Shown: positions 28,333 through 35,540 of the stretch, piece after piece
Numbering within the stretch: the stretch's first letter is position 1
Layout of the letters: every line of letters starts with the position of its first letter
Assembly: GCA_046732255.1 (NCBI GenBank)
Contig: JBKPMR010000099.1
Location: forward strand, 1-37,388
From: DATBLE01 sp046732255
GTDB taxonomy: Bacteria; Actinomycetota; Thermoleophilia; Gaiellales; Gaiellaceae
Direction: 5' to 3'
Length of the DNA stretch: 37,388 nt
The notes under the pieces: model-generated
What the model was told of the DNA's origin: nothing
Database searches by the model: none
The model's input: the letters and a program-made list of their open reading frames with translations, nothing else
Program-made: the position numbers and the translations under genes

Positions 28333-29126
28333 CGGGCGAGCAGCGACTCGGCAGCCGTCGCCGCCGCGTACGCACCCGCGGCGACGAGGACGATCGCGCC
28401 GCCGGGGGCGAGGTCCGCGTAGTACGACACCGTCAGCCCGACGAGGACGCAGCCCAGCCCGATCGCCATCGAGAGGGCGAGTGCCGAGGCAACGCTTCGC
28501 GCCAGCCGGCCGGCCGCGGTCACGGGCAGCACCATCAGCGCCGCGATCAGCAGGATCCCGACGATCCGCATCGAGAGCGCGATCGTCACTCCGGCCAACC
28601 CTGCGACGACGACGTTCAGGGTCCCCACCGGCAGGCCGGAGACGCGCGCGCCTTCCTCGTCGAGCGCGACGGCGACGAGCGCGCGGTAGAGGACCGCGAT
28701 CAGGGCGAGCCCCGCACCGCCGAGCAGCGCGACCAGCAGCAGGCCGCCGCGCGTGACGGTGAGGATCGAGCCGAAGAGGAAGGAGAACAGGTTCGCGTTC
28801 AGCGCTCCGGCGGCCGAGACCATCACCACGCCCGCCGCGATCCCGGTGTAGAAGAGGAGCGCCAGAGCCTGGTCGCCGGCGGTACGGCGGTTCGTGCGCA
28901 GCCACTCGACCACGATCGCGCCGGCCACCGAGGCGACGAGGGCGGTCGCGACGGGCGCGATGCCGAGCAGGTAGCCGAGCGCCACGCCGGCGAACGCGAC
29001 GTGTCCGATCCCGTCTCCGATCAGACTCATCCGGCGCTGAACGAGGAAGAAGCCGACGGCCGGCGCCAGGACGCCGACGACCACGCCCGCTCCGAACGCG
29101 AGGCGCATGAACTCGTGGCTAAGCAT
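28329..29126 (-). CDS. znuB: Zinc ABC transporter permease
   Basis: 265 residues from ATG 29126 (MLSHEFMRLAFGAGVVVGVLAPAVGFFLVQRRM), overlapping the ATPase gene by 8 nt. ABC-3 family permease with about eight helices. SLIGDGIGHVAFAGVALGYLLG is the family signature. The later DEEGARVSGLPVGTLNVVVAGLAGVTIALSMRIVGILLI block couples to the ATPase. ABC-3 permeases import Zn(II) or Mn(II). The neighbouring His-rich-site binding protein and divergent Zur-like regulator favour zinc. A longer in-frame extension upstream lies inside the ATPase gene and is rejected. Confidence 0.92.
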   Translation of the reverse strand: MLSHEFMRLAFGAGVVVGVLAPAVGFFLVQRRMSLIGDGIGHVAFAGVALGYLLGIAPVATALVASVAGAIVVEWLRTNRRTAGDQALALLFYTGIAAGVVMVSAAGALNANLFSFLFGSILTVTRGGLLLVALLGGAGLALIAVLYRALVAVALDEEGARVSGLPVGTLNVVVAGLAGVTIALSMRIVGILLIAALMVLPVTAAGRLARSVASALALSMAIGLGCVLVGLTVSYYADLAPGGAIVLVAAGAYAAATAAESLLAR

Positions 29127-29838
29127 GGATGTGCGAGGGGTCGTGCCAGCGCTCGGGCAAGTCGGCCGGGATGCCGTCGAACGCGATTCCGCCGCGGATG
29201 AGGAGCAGCCGCTCCGCGACGTGCTCGACCGCGCCGAACTCGTGCGAGACGTACAGGATCGTGACGCGCAGCTCGCGGTGCAGGCGCGCAAGGAGGGCGG
29301 CGAGGGCATCCTGGGCATCGGCGTCCACGCCGCTGGTCGGCTCGTCGAGGATCAACAAACGCGGCTCGGCCGCGATCGCTTTGGCGATGAACGCCCGCTG
29401 CTGCTGGCCGCCGGAGAGGGTCCTGATCGGCTCGTCGGCTTGAAGGGCGAGCCCGACGCGATCGATCGCCGCGTCGATCTCCCGTCGGTCGTCGGCCCTG
29501 AGCGGCCCGAACAGGCGACGGCGGGTGACGCGGCCGGTCGCAACGACCTCGCGCACCGTCGCGGGCGCCTCGATCCCGAGGTGAGCCCGCTGAGGGAGGT
29601 ACGCGACGAGCCCACGACGTGCGGCTGTGCCAACCGGCTCTCCGAAGACGCGGACGGTTCCGCGCTGCGGCCGGTTGAGGCTCACGATCAGTCTCAACAG
29701 GGTGGTCTTCCCGCCGCCGTTCGGGCCTGCGATCGCGACGAACTCGCCTGCGGGGATCTCCAGACTGACGTGCGCCAGAACCGGCCGTCGAGGGTCGTAT
29801 CCGAACGAGACGTCGTCGAGCCGGACCGCTAGTGGCAA
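29119..29838 (-). CDS. znuC: Zinc ABC transporter ATP-binding protein
   Basis: 239 residues from TTG 29838, overlapping the binding-protein gene by 10 nt. All ATPase motifs are present: Walker A GPNGGGKTT, Q-loop YLPQRAHLG, signature LSGGQQQR, Walker B LLILDEPTSGVD, switch His YVSHEFG. The family is the ZnuC/MntB branch of metal-type importers. The TTG start is preferred because CTAGCGGTCCGGCTC follows without another start before VRLDDVSFGY. It drives the ZnuB channel with energy from ATP at the inner face of the membrane. Confidence 0.93.
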   Translation of the reverse strand: MPLAVRLDDVSFGYDPRRPVLAHVSLEIPAGEFVAIAGPNGGGKTTLLRLIVSLNRPQRGTVRVFGEPVGTAARRGLVAYLPQRAHLGIEAPATVREVVATGRVTRRRLFGPLRADDRREIDAAIDRVGLALQADEPIRTLSGGQQQRAFIAKAIAAEPRLLILDEPTSGVDADAQDALAALLARLHRELRVTILYVSHEFGAVEHVAERLLLIRGGIAFDGIPADLPERWHDPSHIHA

Positions 29839-30692
29839 TCGAGCCCCCGGCGGAGTGCTGCAAGGTTGGCGCGCATGGCCGTGAAATAGTCGGCGCCGGC
29901 AGCGACCGCGCGGGGGGTCAGACCCTCGATCGGATCGAGCACCGCACTCCTCGCGCCCGTCTCCCGCGCGATGGTGTGCGCGAGCTTGGGCGACACGAGT
30001 GTCTCCGCGTAGACGGTGGTGACGCCGTCCTTGCGAACCAGGTCGACGACGCGGGCGAGGTCCCGGGGCGCCGGTTCGGCCTCCGGCGCGAGGCCCTCGA
30101 CGGATACCTGCTTCAAGCCGTACCGCTGCGACAGGTACCCGAACGCGGCGTGGCTCGTGACGATCTCGTGGCGCGCGCAGCGCGCCAGCCCGGCGCGGTA
30201 CTCGCGGTCGAGCGCATGTAGTCGGGCGACCATCCGGGCAGCGGCGTCCTCTGTATGGAGCGCCTCGCCGATCGCCTGCACGAGCAGGGCATATCGAAGC
30301 GGGTCGAGCCAGACGTGCGGATCGTTGCCGTGGCGTTCGAGGCTCGGCGTGTCGAGGAGCTCGAGCATTCGCGCATCCGAGCCCTCTGCCGCCCGCTCGA
30401 GTTGCGGCTGGAAGCCGTGGCCCATCAGAAGCACAAGACTCGCGTCCTTCACCTTCGTGACGTCGCCCGGCGTCAACTCGAGGTCGTGCGGCTCCGCGCC
30501 GGCCGGCGTGAGATTCACCACGTTTGCGTTCGGTCCGAGCTGCTCGGCGGCGTACGCGAGCGGGTAGAAGGCGGCGACGATCGAGCCGTTCCCCTTGCCC
30601 GAGCCTTTCGAGTCACCGCCGAACGCGAACACGGCGATGAGCACGCCCGCGACGGCGAGCCCGATGAGAATGAAAATGATTCTCAATCGCAT
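29829..30692 (-). CDS. znuA: Zinc ABC transporter substrate-binding protein
   Basis: 287 residues from ATG 30692. An N-terminal hydrophobic segment (IIFILIGLAVAGVLIAVFAFGG) without a lipobox exports or anchors it. Cluster A-I binding-protein fold (ZnuA/TroA). Metal ligands are visible: His in GAEPHDLELTP, His in DPHVWLDP, His in TSHAAFGYL, and an acidic residue near the end (VLDPIEGL). The His-rich loop between the first two ligands seen in E. coli ZnuA is absent (the loop is KDASLVLLMGHGFQPQL). A Zur-type box lies inside its first codons. The start codon is only 20 nt from the divergent zur-like gene, so the mRNA leader must be very short. Confidence 0.92.
   Translation of the reverse strand: MRLRIIFILIGLAVAGVLIAVFAFGGDSKGSGKGNGSIVAAFYPLAYAAEQLGPNANVVNLTPAGAEPHDLELTPGDVTKVKDASLVLLMGHGFQPQLERAAEGSDARMLELLDTPSLERHGNDPHVWLDPLRYALLVQAIGEALHTEDAAARMVARLHALDREYRAGLARCARHEIVTSHAAFGYLSQRYGLKQVSVEGLAPEAEPAPRDLARVVDLVRKDGVTTVYAETLVSPKLAHTIARETGARSAVLDPIEGLTPRAVAAGADYFTAMRANLAALRRGLDCH
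30665..30685. promoter_or_regulatory. Zur/Fur-type box
   Basis: TGAGAAT-N7-ATTCTCA is a perfect inverted repeat. The overlapping TGAAAATGATTCTCA (30671-30685) is a 7-1-7 site close to the Zur/Fur consensus. It lies within codons 3-9 of znuA and 27-47 nt upstream of the zur-like start, covering the zur -35 region. Zinc-loaded Zur bound here would block both genes. Confidence 0.75.
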
Positions 30693-30699
30693 GTCGCGT

Positions 30700-30705
30700 T
30701 ATGCT
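30700..30705 (+). promoter_or_regulatory. -10 element of zur-like gene, overlapping a minus-strand -10
   Basis: TATGCT ends 6 nt before GTG 30712, predicting a leaderless mRNA. On the other strand the overlapping TAGCAT (30701-30706) is positioned to start znuA mRNA at about its ATG. Two face-to-face leaderless promoters seem to share one core. Confidence 0.45.
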
Positions 30706-30711
30706 AGTTCC

Positions 30712-31134
30712 GTGACCACGGCGGCGCAAGCGAAATCGCTGCTCACGGAGAACGGCGTGCGGGCGACTCCTCAGCGCGTGATCGTCGTCGAGGAGCTCGC
30801 CCGGGAGGAGAACGACGTCACTGCTGCGCAGATCTACGAGCGCCTCCGCCGCCGCGGGACCAGCATCGGCCTCGCGACCGTCTACCGGACACTCGCCCTC
30901 CTCCACCAGCGTGGGGTCGTAGACACGCTCACCCACCACGCGGGCGAGCTCTGCTACCGCCTCTGCGGCGGCCACCACCACCATCACCTGGTGTGCACCA
31001 GCTGCCACCGGGTGGTCGAGCTCCGGGACTGCGATCTCGACCCGTGGGTGAAACGGAGCGCCGGGAAGCACGGCTTCACCGCGACCGGGCACGAGGTCGA
31101 GATCGTCGGCCTGTGCGCCGACTGCCACCGATAG
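30712..31134 (+). CDS. zur: Fur-family regulator, probably Zur
   Basis: 140 residues from GTG 30712. Winged-helix N-terminus: LLTENGVRATPQRVIVVEELAREENDVTAAQIYERLRRRGTSIGLATVYRTLALLHQRGVVD, the Fur DNA-binding signature. The dimerisation domain has the metal site CGGHHHHHLVC, followed by CTSCHRVVEL and the C-terminal CADCHR. These two CxxC pairs form the structural zinc site. The run of five His gives candidate ligands for the regulatory site. Its divergence from znuABC and the 7-1-7 box between them support zinc rather than iron or manganese sensing; the ligand itself cannot be read. It would repress znuABC, and probably itself, when zinc is plentiful. Confidence 0.9.
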   Translation: MTTAAQAKSLLTENGVRATPQRVIVVEELAREENDVTAAQIYERLRRRGTSIGLATVYRTLALLHQRGVVDTLTHHAGELCYRLCGGHHHHHLVCTSCHRVVELRDCDLDPWVKRSAGKHGFTATGHEVEIVGLCADCHR

Positions 31135-31226
31135 CCGGGAGGGGCGCGCGACACACCTCCCGGCCTATGATCGCGCCTCCACCGGGCCCGCCGAGCCGGG
31201 ATTTCGCCCAGCAAAAGGAGATCTTC

Positions 31227-31679
31227 ATGGCGCAGCGATACGTCGTTCCCGGCTGGTTCACTCGTAACGTCTTCAACCGGCTCGTCGCCGGCCTGACGCG
31301 ACTCGGGATCAGCGTCTACGGCTCCCGCGTGCTCGAGGTGCGCGGGCGCACGACCGGCCAGCCGCGCAGCACGCCGGTCAACCTGCTGAGGCTCGACGGC
31401 AAGCGATACCTCGTCGCCCCGCGCGGCCACACGCAATGGGTGCGCAACCTCCGCGTCGCGGGCGAGGGAAGGCTTTTGATCGGCCGGCGGGCGGAGCGAT
31501 TCTCGGCGTCGGAGGTTCCGGACGCCGAGAAGGAGCCGATCCTCCGCGCCTATCTCAAGCGCTGGAGGTGGGAGGTCGGCGTGTTCTTCGGCGGCGTGGA
31601 CGCAGCCGCCCCGAGCGCAGACCTTCGCCGGATCGCGCCGGATCACCCGATCTTCCGGATCGAGCCGCTTCGAGCGTGA
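31227..31679 (+). CDS. F420/deazaflavin-dependent nitroreductase-family (Ddn-like) protein
   Basis: 150 residues from ATG 31227, with AAAGGAG (31214-31220) 6 nt upstream. Split beta-barrel of the nitroreductase/deazaflavin-dependent oxidoreductase family (Ddn/Rv3547 type): RVLEVRGRTTGQPRSTPVNLLRLDGKRYLVAPRGHTQWVRNLRVAGEGRLLIGRR is the classic core. The RxTGxxR...VAxxGG-type motif contacts the F420 phosphate, here with RGHTQWVRNL. Family members use reduced F420 to reduce quinones or nitro compounds, or act as small redox enzymes. The substrate is unknown. It stands alone between the zur-like gene and tRNA-Val. Confidence 0.87.
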   Translation: MAQRYVVPGWFTRNVFNRLVAGLTRLGISVYGSRVLEVRGRTTGQPRSTPVNLLRLDGKRYLVAPRGHTQWVRNLRVAGEGRLLIGRRAERFSASEVPDAEKEPILRAYLKRWRWEVGVFFGGVDAAAPSADLRRIAPDHPIFRIEPLRA

Positions 31680-31693
31680 GGTCGAGCGGGCGC

Positions 31694-31699
31694 TACGCT
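31694..31699 (+). promoter_or_regulatory. -10 element for tRNA-Val
   Basis: TACGCT ends 10 nt before the mature tRNA-Val 5' end. The same spacing is seen for tRNA-Lys and tRNA-Glu in this window. Confidence 0.4.
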
Positions 31700-31709
31700 T
31701 GAGTTGCGG

Positions 31710-31782
31710 GGGCGGTTAGCTCAGCTGGGAGAGCGCCTGCCTTACAAGCAGGAGGTCACTGGTTCGATCCCGGTACCGCCCA
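31710..31782 (+). tRNA. tRNA-Val (anticodon TAC)
   Basis: A 73-nt cloverleaf. The acceptor GGGCGGT/ACCGCCC has discriminator A. The D arm is GCTCAGCTGGGAGAGC, the anticodon loop is CTTACAA with TAC at 31743-31745, and the T arm has the TTCGATC loop. CCA is not encoded. The 195 nt after it hold nothing recognisable. Confidence 0.96.
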
Positions 31783-31977
31783 CTTTCGGACGTTGCGCAA
31801 ACCTCGGGCGTGACGAGCCTGTACGCGGGTTGAATGTGCACTCGTCGGTCAACGCGTAGCTCGTGGATCAGGAGCCGGACGTCCCAAACCGCGATTCTGG
31901 TCGTCGTCCAACCGGTGTCGCTCATCGGGTCGGTTCGAGTGACCTGCTCTCCGGCGGTCTCGAACCGTCAGGCGTCG

Positions 31978-33216
31978 TCAGGCGCCTCGAGGGTTCGAGA
32001 CCGCTCCCCCGTGCTGTGCGGCCGCTCCTTCCAGCAATTGCACCGACTCATCCACCGGCGGGAGAGCTCGCATCGCCTCGGCGATGCGCCCTGCTTCGCG
32101 TCGATACGAGGGATCCTTCAGGACCGAGGTGACGGCGCCGGCGAGCCGGCCCAGGGTCTCGGGCCCAGGGAGATCGAGGACGTTGCGGACGGTGCGGTCG
32201 TCCGCAACCGTCACCCCGGCGCCGGCGCGGACAACGGCCTCGCCATTCGCCCACTGGTCGCCGCTGAAGAGCGGCAGGATAACGAGTGGCGTGCCATGGG
32301 CGAGCGAGCCCAGCGTGCTGCCGAAGCCACCGTGGCAGACGATTACGTCTGCGCATCGCGCCACGTCGTCATGGGTGACCCAGGTCTCGAGGTGGACGTT
32401 GCGCGGAACCCGTCCGAGCTCCTCGATCTCGCGCGCGGCGTCGCCGACCGTGACCAGCAGCCGGATCGGCAGCGGGGAGAGCGCCTCGATCGCCGAGCGG
32501 TACAGCGCCGGGTAATAGGGCAGATGCGAGCCCGCGGCAACCGAGCCGAAGCTGAGGTAGACGAGGGGATCCGGATTGCCCGGCCACCAGTCGGGGAGCT
32601 CCTGGTGACCGGCAGCCACCTCGAAGCGAAAGCGGCTTGTGCGGGCCGGCGCCGTCACGTCGGGATCCTCCAGCTCAGCTGGGACCGTCGTCATGAACGG
32701 CGCGTCGGCGAGCCGCTCGCCCTCGGGGTCGGGCGGTAAGCCCGCTTCGGCGCGAGCCTTATCGACCTCAGGTGCCGCCAGCCTGATCGACGACTCCTCC
32801 ATCTCCGCGAGCCCGAGCCCGACGCGGACGACCGGGATCTGATGGAGCTCCGCGACAAGCGTCGAGCCGAACTCCCAAGTCTCACGCACGATCACGTCGG
32901 GGCGCCAGCTCTCGATCAGCGCCCGCAGGGCGGGAAGCTCGGCGCGGAGATCGAGCCCTGCGAAGAACTGGCTGATCATCACCCCGTCCGCGGTGTCGAT
33001 GTCGAACGTTGCGAAGTTCGCCATCAACGGCATCCACTCGTCGCGCACAGGCTCGTCGACCGGCGAGAACGGAAGCCCAGACCGCCTCACGTTCCCCTCG
33101 AACTGGCGCTGTGCCGAAACGAGGACCTCATGTCCGGCGCCAAGGCAGGCGTGCGCGAAGGGAGCCAGCGGCCCGACATGGCCGGAGCTACCACGGGTGG
33201 TGAAGAGAACGCGCAT
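31978..33216 (-). CDS. GT1 glycosyltransferase (UGT/MGT family)
   Basis: 412 residues from ATG 33216 (MRVLFTTRGSSGHVGPLAPFAHACLGAGHEVLVSA), the typical N-terminus of GT-B fold macrolide/glycoside transferases with an acceptor-side His in SSGHVGP. The C-terminal donor-binding signature is intact: ETWVTHDDVARCADVIVCHGGFGSTLGSLAHGTPLVILPLFSGDQWANGEAVVRAGAG. This corresponds to the HGGxGS..G..xGxPxxxxPxxxDQ motif that binds nucleotide-sugar phosphates. PLVYLSFGSV marks the interdomain strand. Such enzymes glycosylate small hydrophobic acceptors such as antibiotics, sterols or phenolics; nothing nearby fixes the acceptor. An upstream in-frame extension from 33249 is not supported by the family start. 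Confidence 0.9.
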   Translation of the reverse strand: MRVLFTTRGSSGHVGPLAPFAHACLGAGHEVLVSAQRQFEGNVRRSGLPFSPVDEPVRDEWMPLMANFATFDIDTADGVMISQFFAGLDLRAELPALRALIESWRPDVIVRETWEFGSTLVAELHQIPVVRVGLGLAEMEESSIRLAAPEVDKARAEAGLPPDPEGERLADAPFMTTVPAELEDPDVTAPARTSRFRFEVAAGHQELPDWWPGNPDPLVYLSFGSVAAGSHLPYYPALYRSAIEALSPLPIRLLVTVGDAAREIEELGRVPRNVHLETWVTHDDVARCADVIVCHGGFGSTLGSLAHGTPLVILPLFSGDQWANGEAVVRAGAGVTVADDRTVRNVLDLPGPETLGRLAGAVTSVLKDPSYRREAGRIAEAMRALPPVDESVQLLEGAAAQHGGAVSNPRGA

Positions 33217-33286
33217 GCGGCGGTGCGTCACCATCCAACCACAGCGCAAACGCGATAGCGCCCGCTAGCCGCGACCCGCCGGGCCC

Positions 33287-33500
33287 TCAGACTGACTCGG
33301 CGAGCGCGGCAAACGCGCGCACGGCCTCGTTGAACGGCTCGAGGCCGCTCGAAGGTTGGTGACGTCGCCGGCGCCGGGGATCACCACGAGCTTCGTGCCC
33401 GGCATGCTCGAAGTGGCGTCCGACGCTTGAGCGGCGAACGCGCGCCAAGCTCGCCCCAGATCAGCAGGGTCGGCAGCCCCGTCAGGAGAGGCTGAGCGCT
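33287..33500 (-). pseudogene. Fragment of alpha/beta-hydrolase, frameshifted
   Basis: Minus-strand remnants of the C-terminal part of an alpha/beta-hydrolase are spread over three frames: LPTLLIWGELGARSPL, then SMPGTKLVVIPGAGDVTNL, then EPFNEAVRAFAALAESV and a stop. The Asp/His region (WGELGARSPL, PGAGDV) has lost the usual D and H. At least two indels are needed, so it is a relic. Confidence 0.65.
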
Positions 33501-33556
33501 GGGGCGACTACGAGGGTCGCATGGTTTGCGCAGTGTCTGGTTCCGCCCATTCGTCG

Positions 33557-34117
33557 CTAGGCGGAGCCTGCCGGGTGGTAGATGCCTAGCGTGGCACCGG
33601 TGCTGTATGTCTGTGTCTCGATGAGTTCGAGGCGCAGCGGGGCTGTGAGGCCCTTGAACAGAGGGAGCCCCTCCCCGAGTGCCACCGGTTGGTGGATGAG
33701 ACGGTATTCGTCCACGAGCCCGAGTTTGGTGAGCGATTGCGCGAAGGTGGCCCCACCCCACGCCATTAGATCCTTGCCCGGCTCGCGTTTCAGGTCGGCG
33801 ATCTCCTCGGCCAGGTTGCGGCGCGCGATCCGCGACTCAGGCCACTCGGCGCGCTCGAGAGTCTGAGAGAAGACGACCTTGGGAATGTCGTTCATCGGCG
33901 CAGCGTAGGCGTCGTCGGAGACAGGCCAGAACTCCGCCATCTCCTCGTATGTGACACGGCCCATCAAGTGCAGATCTACGTCTCGAAGCCACTCGAGCTT
34001 CTGCTCCTTCAGGGCCGGGTCGTCCGGCGGAAGCCCCCAGCCGCCGGCGCCGTACCGGCCCGGGCGGGCAACGAGCCCGTCGAGCGACAGCCCCATCGAC
34101 AGTACGAGCTTTCTCAC
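33557..34117 (-). CDS. Dihydrofolate reductase-family (RibD C-terminal) protein
   Basis: 186 residues from GTG 34117, with GGAGG 4 nt upstream. RibD_C/DHFR-like reductase fold: KLVLSMGLSLDGLVARPG (N-terminal strand), DVDLHLMGRVTYEEMAEFWP (the family's GRxTYE motif, contacting NADPH), PKVVFSQTLERAEWPESRI, then DLMAWGGATFAQSLTKLGLVDEYRLIHQPVALGEGLPLF. Such proteins are widespread in actinobacteria with no proven substrate. The gene diverges from an ArsR-type regulator across a 32-bp palindrome, a common arrangement with ArsR plus SRPBCC genes, so it is probably repressed by that regulator. Confidence 0.88.
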   Translation of the reverse strand: MRKLVLSMGLSLDGLVARPGRYGAGGWGLPPDDPALKEQKLEWLRDVDLHLMGRVTYEEMAEFWPVSDDAYAAPMNDIPKVVFSQTLERAEWPESRIARRNLAEEIADLKREPGKDLMAWGGATFAQSLTKLGLVDEYRLIHQPVALGEGLPLFKGLTAPLRLELIETQTYSTGATLGIYHPAGSA

Positions 34118-34164
34118 CGTGCCTCCTTTGCTTGTCGCGGCGGCCGCGACTCCGCCGCCGCGGA

Positions 34165-34196
34165 CGTTATAGTGCACCGATCGGTGCACTATAACG
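34165..34196. promoter_or_regulatory. 32-bp perfect palindrome, ArsR-type operator
   Basis: CGTTATAGTGCACCGA and its exact complement, centre between 34180 and 34181. TATAGT (34168-34173) and its mirror copy on the other strand are both placed as -10 elements, so one operator would close both promoters. The regulator's own start codon (GTG 34172 or 34184) lies inside it. Confidence 0.75.
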
Positions 34197-34516
34197 CGGC
34201 CCTCGATCGCACGTTTTTCGCCCTCTCGGACTCGACCCGGCGGGGCATCCTCGAGCGCCTCGGGCGCGGACCGGCGACGATTGGCGAGCTGGCCGAGCGA
34301 TTCGGGCTCACCCTGAACGGGGTGAAGAAGCACGTCGGGATCCTCGAGGAGGTCGATCTCGTGGTCACGGCGAAGGTCGGGCGCGCCCGCGAGTGCCAGC
34401 TCGGCCTCGCCGAGCTCGAGGACGCCCGGAGCTGGATCGACGACTACCGGCGCACCTGGCAGCATCGACTAGACCGATTCGCCTCCTACGTCGAAGAGCA
34501 GGGCGCAGACCGATGA
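34184..34516 (+). CDS. ArsR-family transcriptional regulator
   Basis: 110 residues from GTG 34184 (MHYNAALDRTFFALSDSTRRGIL), or 114 from GTG 34172. Winged helix-turn-helix: FFALSDSTRRGILERLGRGPATIGELAERFGLTLNGVKKHVGILEEVDLV, then a wing TAKVGRARECQL and a C-terminal dimer helix ending DDYRRTWQHRLDRFASYVEEQ. It belongs to the ArsR subgroup paired with SRPBCC proteins and lacks Cys clusters for metal binding, so the signal is unlikely to be arsenic. It presumably binds the 32-bp palindrome that contains its own start. Its stop overlaps the SRPBCC gene by 4 nt. Confidence 0.88.
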   Translation: MHYNAALDRTFFALSDSTRRGILERLGRGPATIGELAERFGLTLNGVKKHVGILEEVDLVVTAKVGRARECQLGLAELEDARSWIDDYRRTWQHRLDRFASYVEEQGADR

Positions 34517-34950
34517 GCCATGACTTGCGGTTCGCGCGCTTGATCGACGCTGCCCCCGAGGAGGTATTCGACGCGTTCACACAACCGGGCGGCCAGGAGG
34601 CGTTCTATGGAAAGGACGACCCGGGCTGGATCGTCGAGTCTGACTGCGACTTTCGCGTCGGCGGGCTGTGGACGGTGACCTTCGGGCCCTCGCCACGCGA
34701 GCTCTACCGCCACACGAACCTCTTTCGGGTGATCGAGCGGCCCTGGCGCTTGGTGGTCGACACGACCGAGACCCGGCTCGACGGATCGAGCTTCCAGATC
34801 GAGGTCGAGTTCACCTTCGAGGAGCGCGACGGCAAGACGCTGATGACGATGACGCAGCGGGGATTCCCGACCGCCGAGCTTCGCGACGAGCATCGCGTCG
34901 GCCTGCCGAACGCGTTCGCCAGGCTCGCCCGTGCGATCGGCCCGGCATAG
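34513..34950 (+). CDS. SRPBCC-domain (AHSA1-like) protein
   Basis: 145 residues from ATG 34513, coupled to the ArsR gene by a 4-nt overlap. START-like fold of the activator-of-Hsp90-ATPase-1-like group: FARLIDAAPEEVFDAFTQPGGQEAFYG, SDCDFRVGGLWTVTFGPSP, RVIERPWRLVVDTTET, FTFEERDGKTLMTMTQRGFPTAELRDEH. The fold binds small hydrophobic ligands in a deep pocket. Bacterial members next to ArsR genes are of unknown ligand. It may sense or sequester the inducer of the regulator (inference). Confidence 0.88.
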   Translation: MSHDLRFARLIDAAPEEVFDAFTQPGGQEAFYGKDDPGWIVESDCDFRVGGLWTVTFGPSPRELYRHTNLFRVIERPWRLVVDTTETRLDGSSFQIEVEFTFEERDGKTLMTMTQRGFPTAELRDEHRVGLPNAFARLARAIGPA

Positions 34951-35067
34951 TGCGCTGCTTCTACCGGATGGGTCGTTAGGCCCCCGCTGAGCTCGAGCCC
35001 GATCACTCACCGATGAGTTTCGTGCCGATCCGGCGTCTCATCTACGAGCGACGAGGAGGTGACATTT

Positions 35068-35502
35068 GTGGCTCGGGCGATGACACCAGAGGAGCGCCGG
35101 TCGTTTTTGATGCGCGGAACGCGCACTGCGATCCTGGCCACGATACGACCTGACGGCCGTCCGCACGCTGTGCCGGTCGGGTTCGTCCTCGACGGCGATG
35201 ACGTTCTGTTTCTCACCGGTGAGAGGACGGTGAAGGGAGCGAACCTCCAACACGACCCGCGGGTGTCGCTCGTTGTCGACGATGAAACGCCGCCGTTCGC
35301 GTTTGTCAGGATCGATGGGAGAGCCGAGGTATCACAGGCCCGTGACGAGGCACGCCGAGCTGCCGTAGTCGAGATCGGCCGCCGATACGGCGGCGCGGAA
35401 AGCGTCGACGATTTCGTGCGCTTCGCCGACAGCGCGCTCGGGCTGCTCGTGCGCGTGCGGCCGACGCACGTCGTTGCGCTCGACCGCGTGGGCGAGCATT
35501 GA
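35068..35502 (+). CDS. PPOX-class F420-dependent enzyme
   Basis: 144 residues from GTG 35068; GAGGAGG (35053-35059) lies 8 nt upstream, so the earlier GTG at 35059 inside it is rejected. Split-barrel flavin/F420-binding fold: RRSFLMRGTRTAILATIRPDGRPHAVPVGFVLDGDDVLFLTGERTVKGANLQHDPRVSLVVDDETPPFAFVRIDGRAEV. The LATxxPDGxPHxVPV strand and the KxxNLxxDPRVSL motif are typical of F420-binding PPOX proteins. Family members reduce quinones or biliverdin-like substrates, or act as sensors. It is followed 38 nt later by another split-barrel gene; the two probably arose by duplication. Confidence 0.87.
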   Translation: MARAMTPEERRSFLMRGTRTAILATIRPDGRPHAVPVGFVLDGDDVLFLTGERTVKGANLQHDPRVSLVVDDETPPFAFVRIDGRAEVSQARDEARRAAVVEIGRRYGGAESVDDFVRFADSALGLLVRVRPTHVVALDRVGEH

Positions 35503-35540
35503 GAGGATGCCCGGTCCGGACGGCAGATGGAGGACTGGCC

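Noticed and set aside
31834..32739. Plus-strand 301-codon frame after tRNA-Val
   Set aside because: Antisense to the glycosyltransferase gene and without domain motifs.
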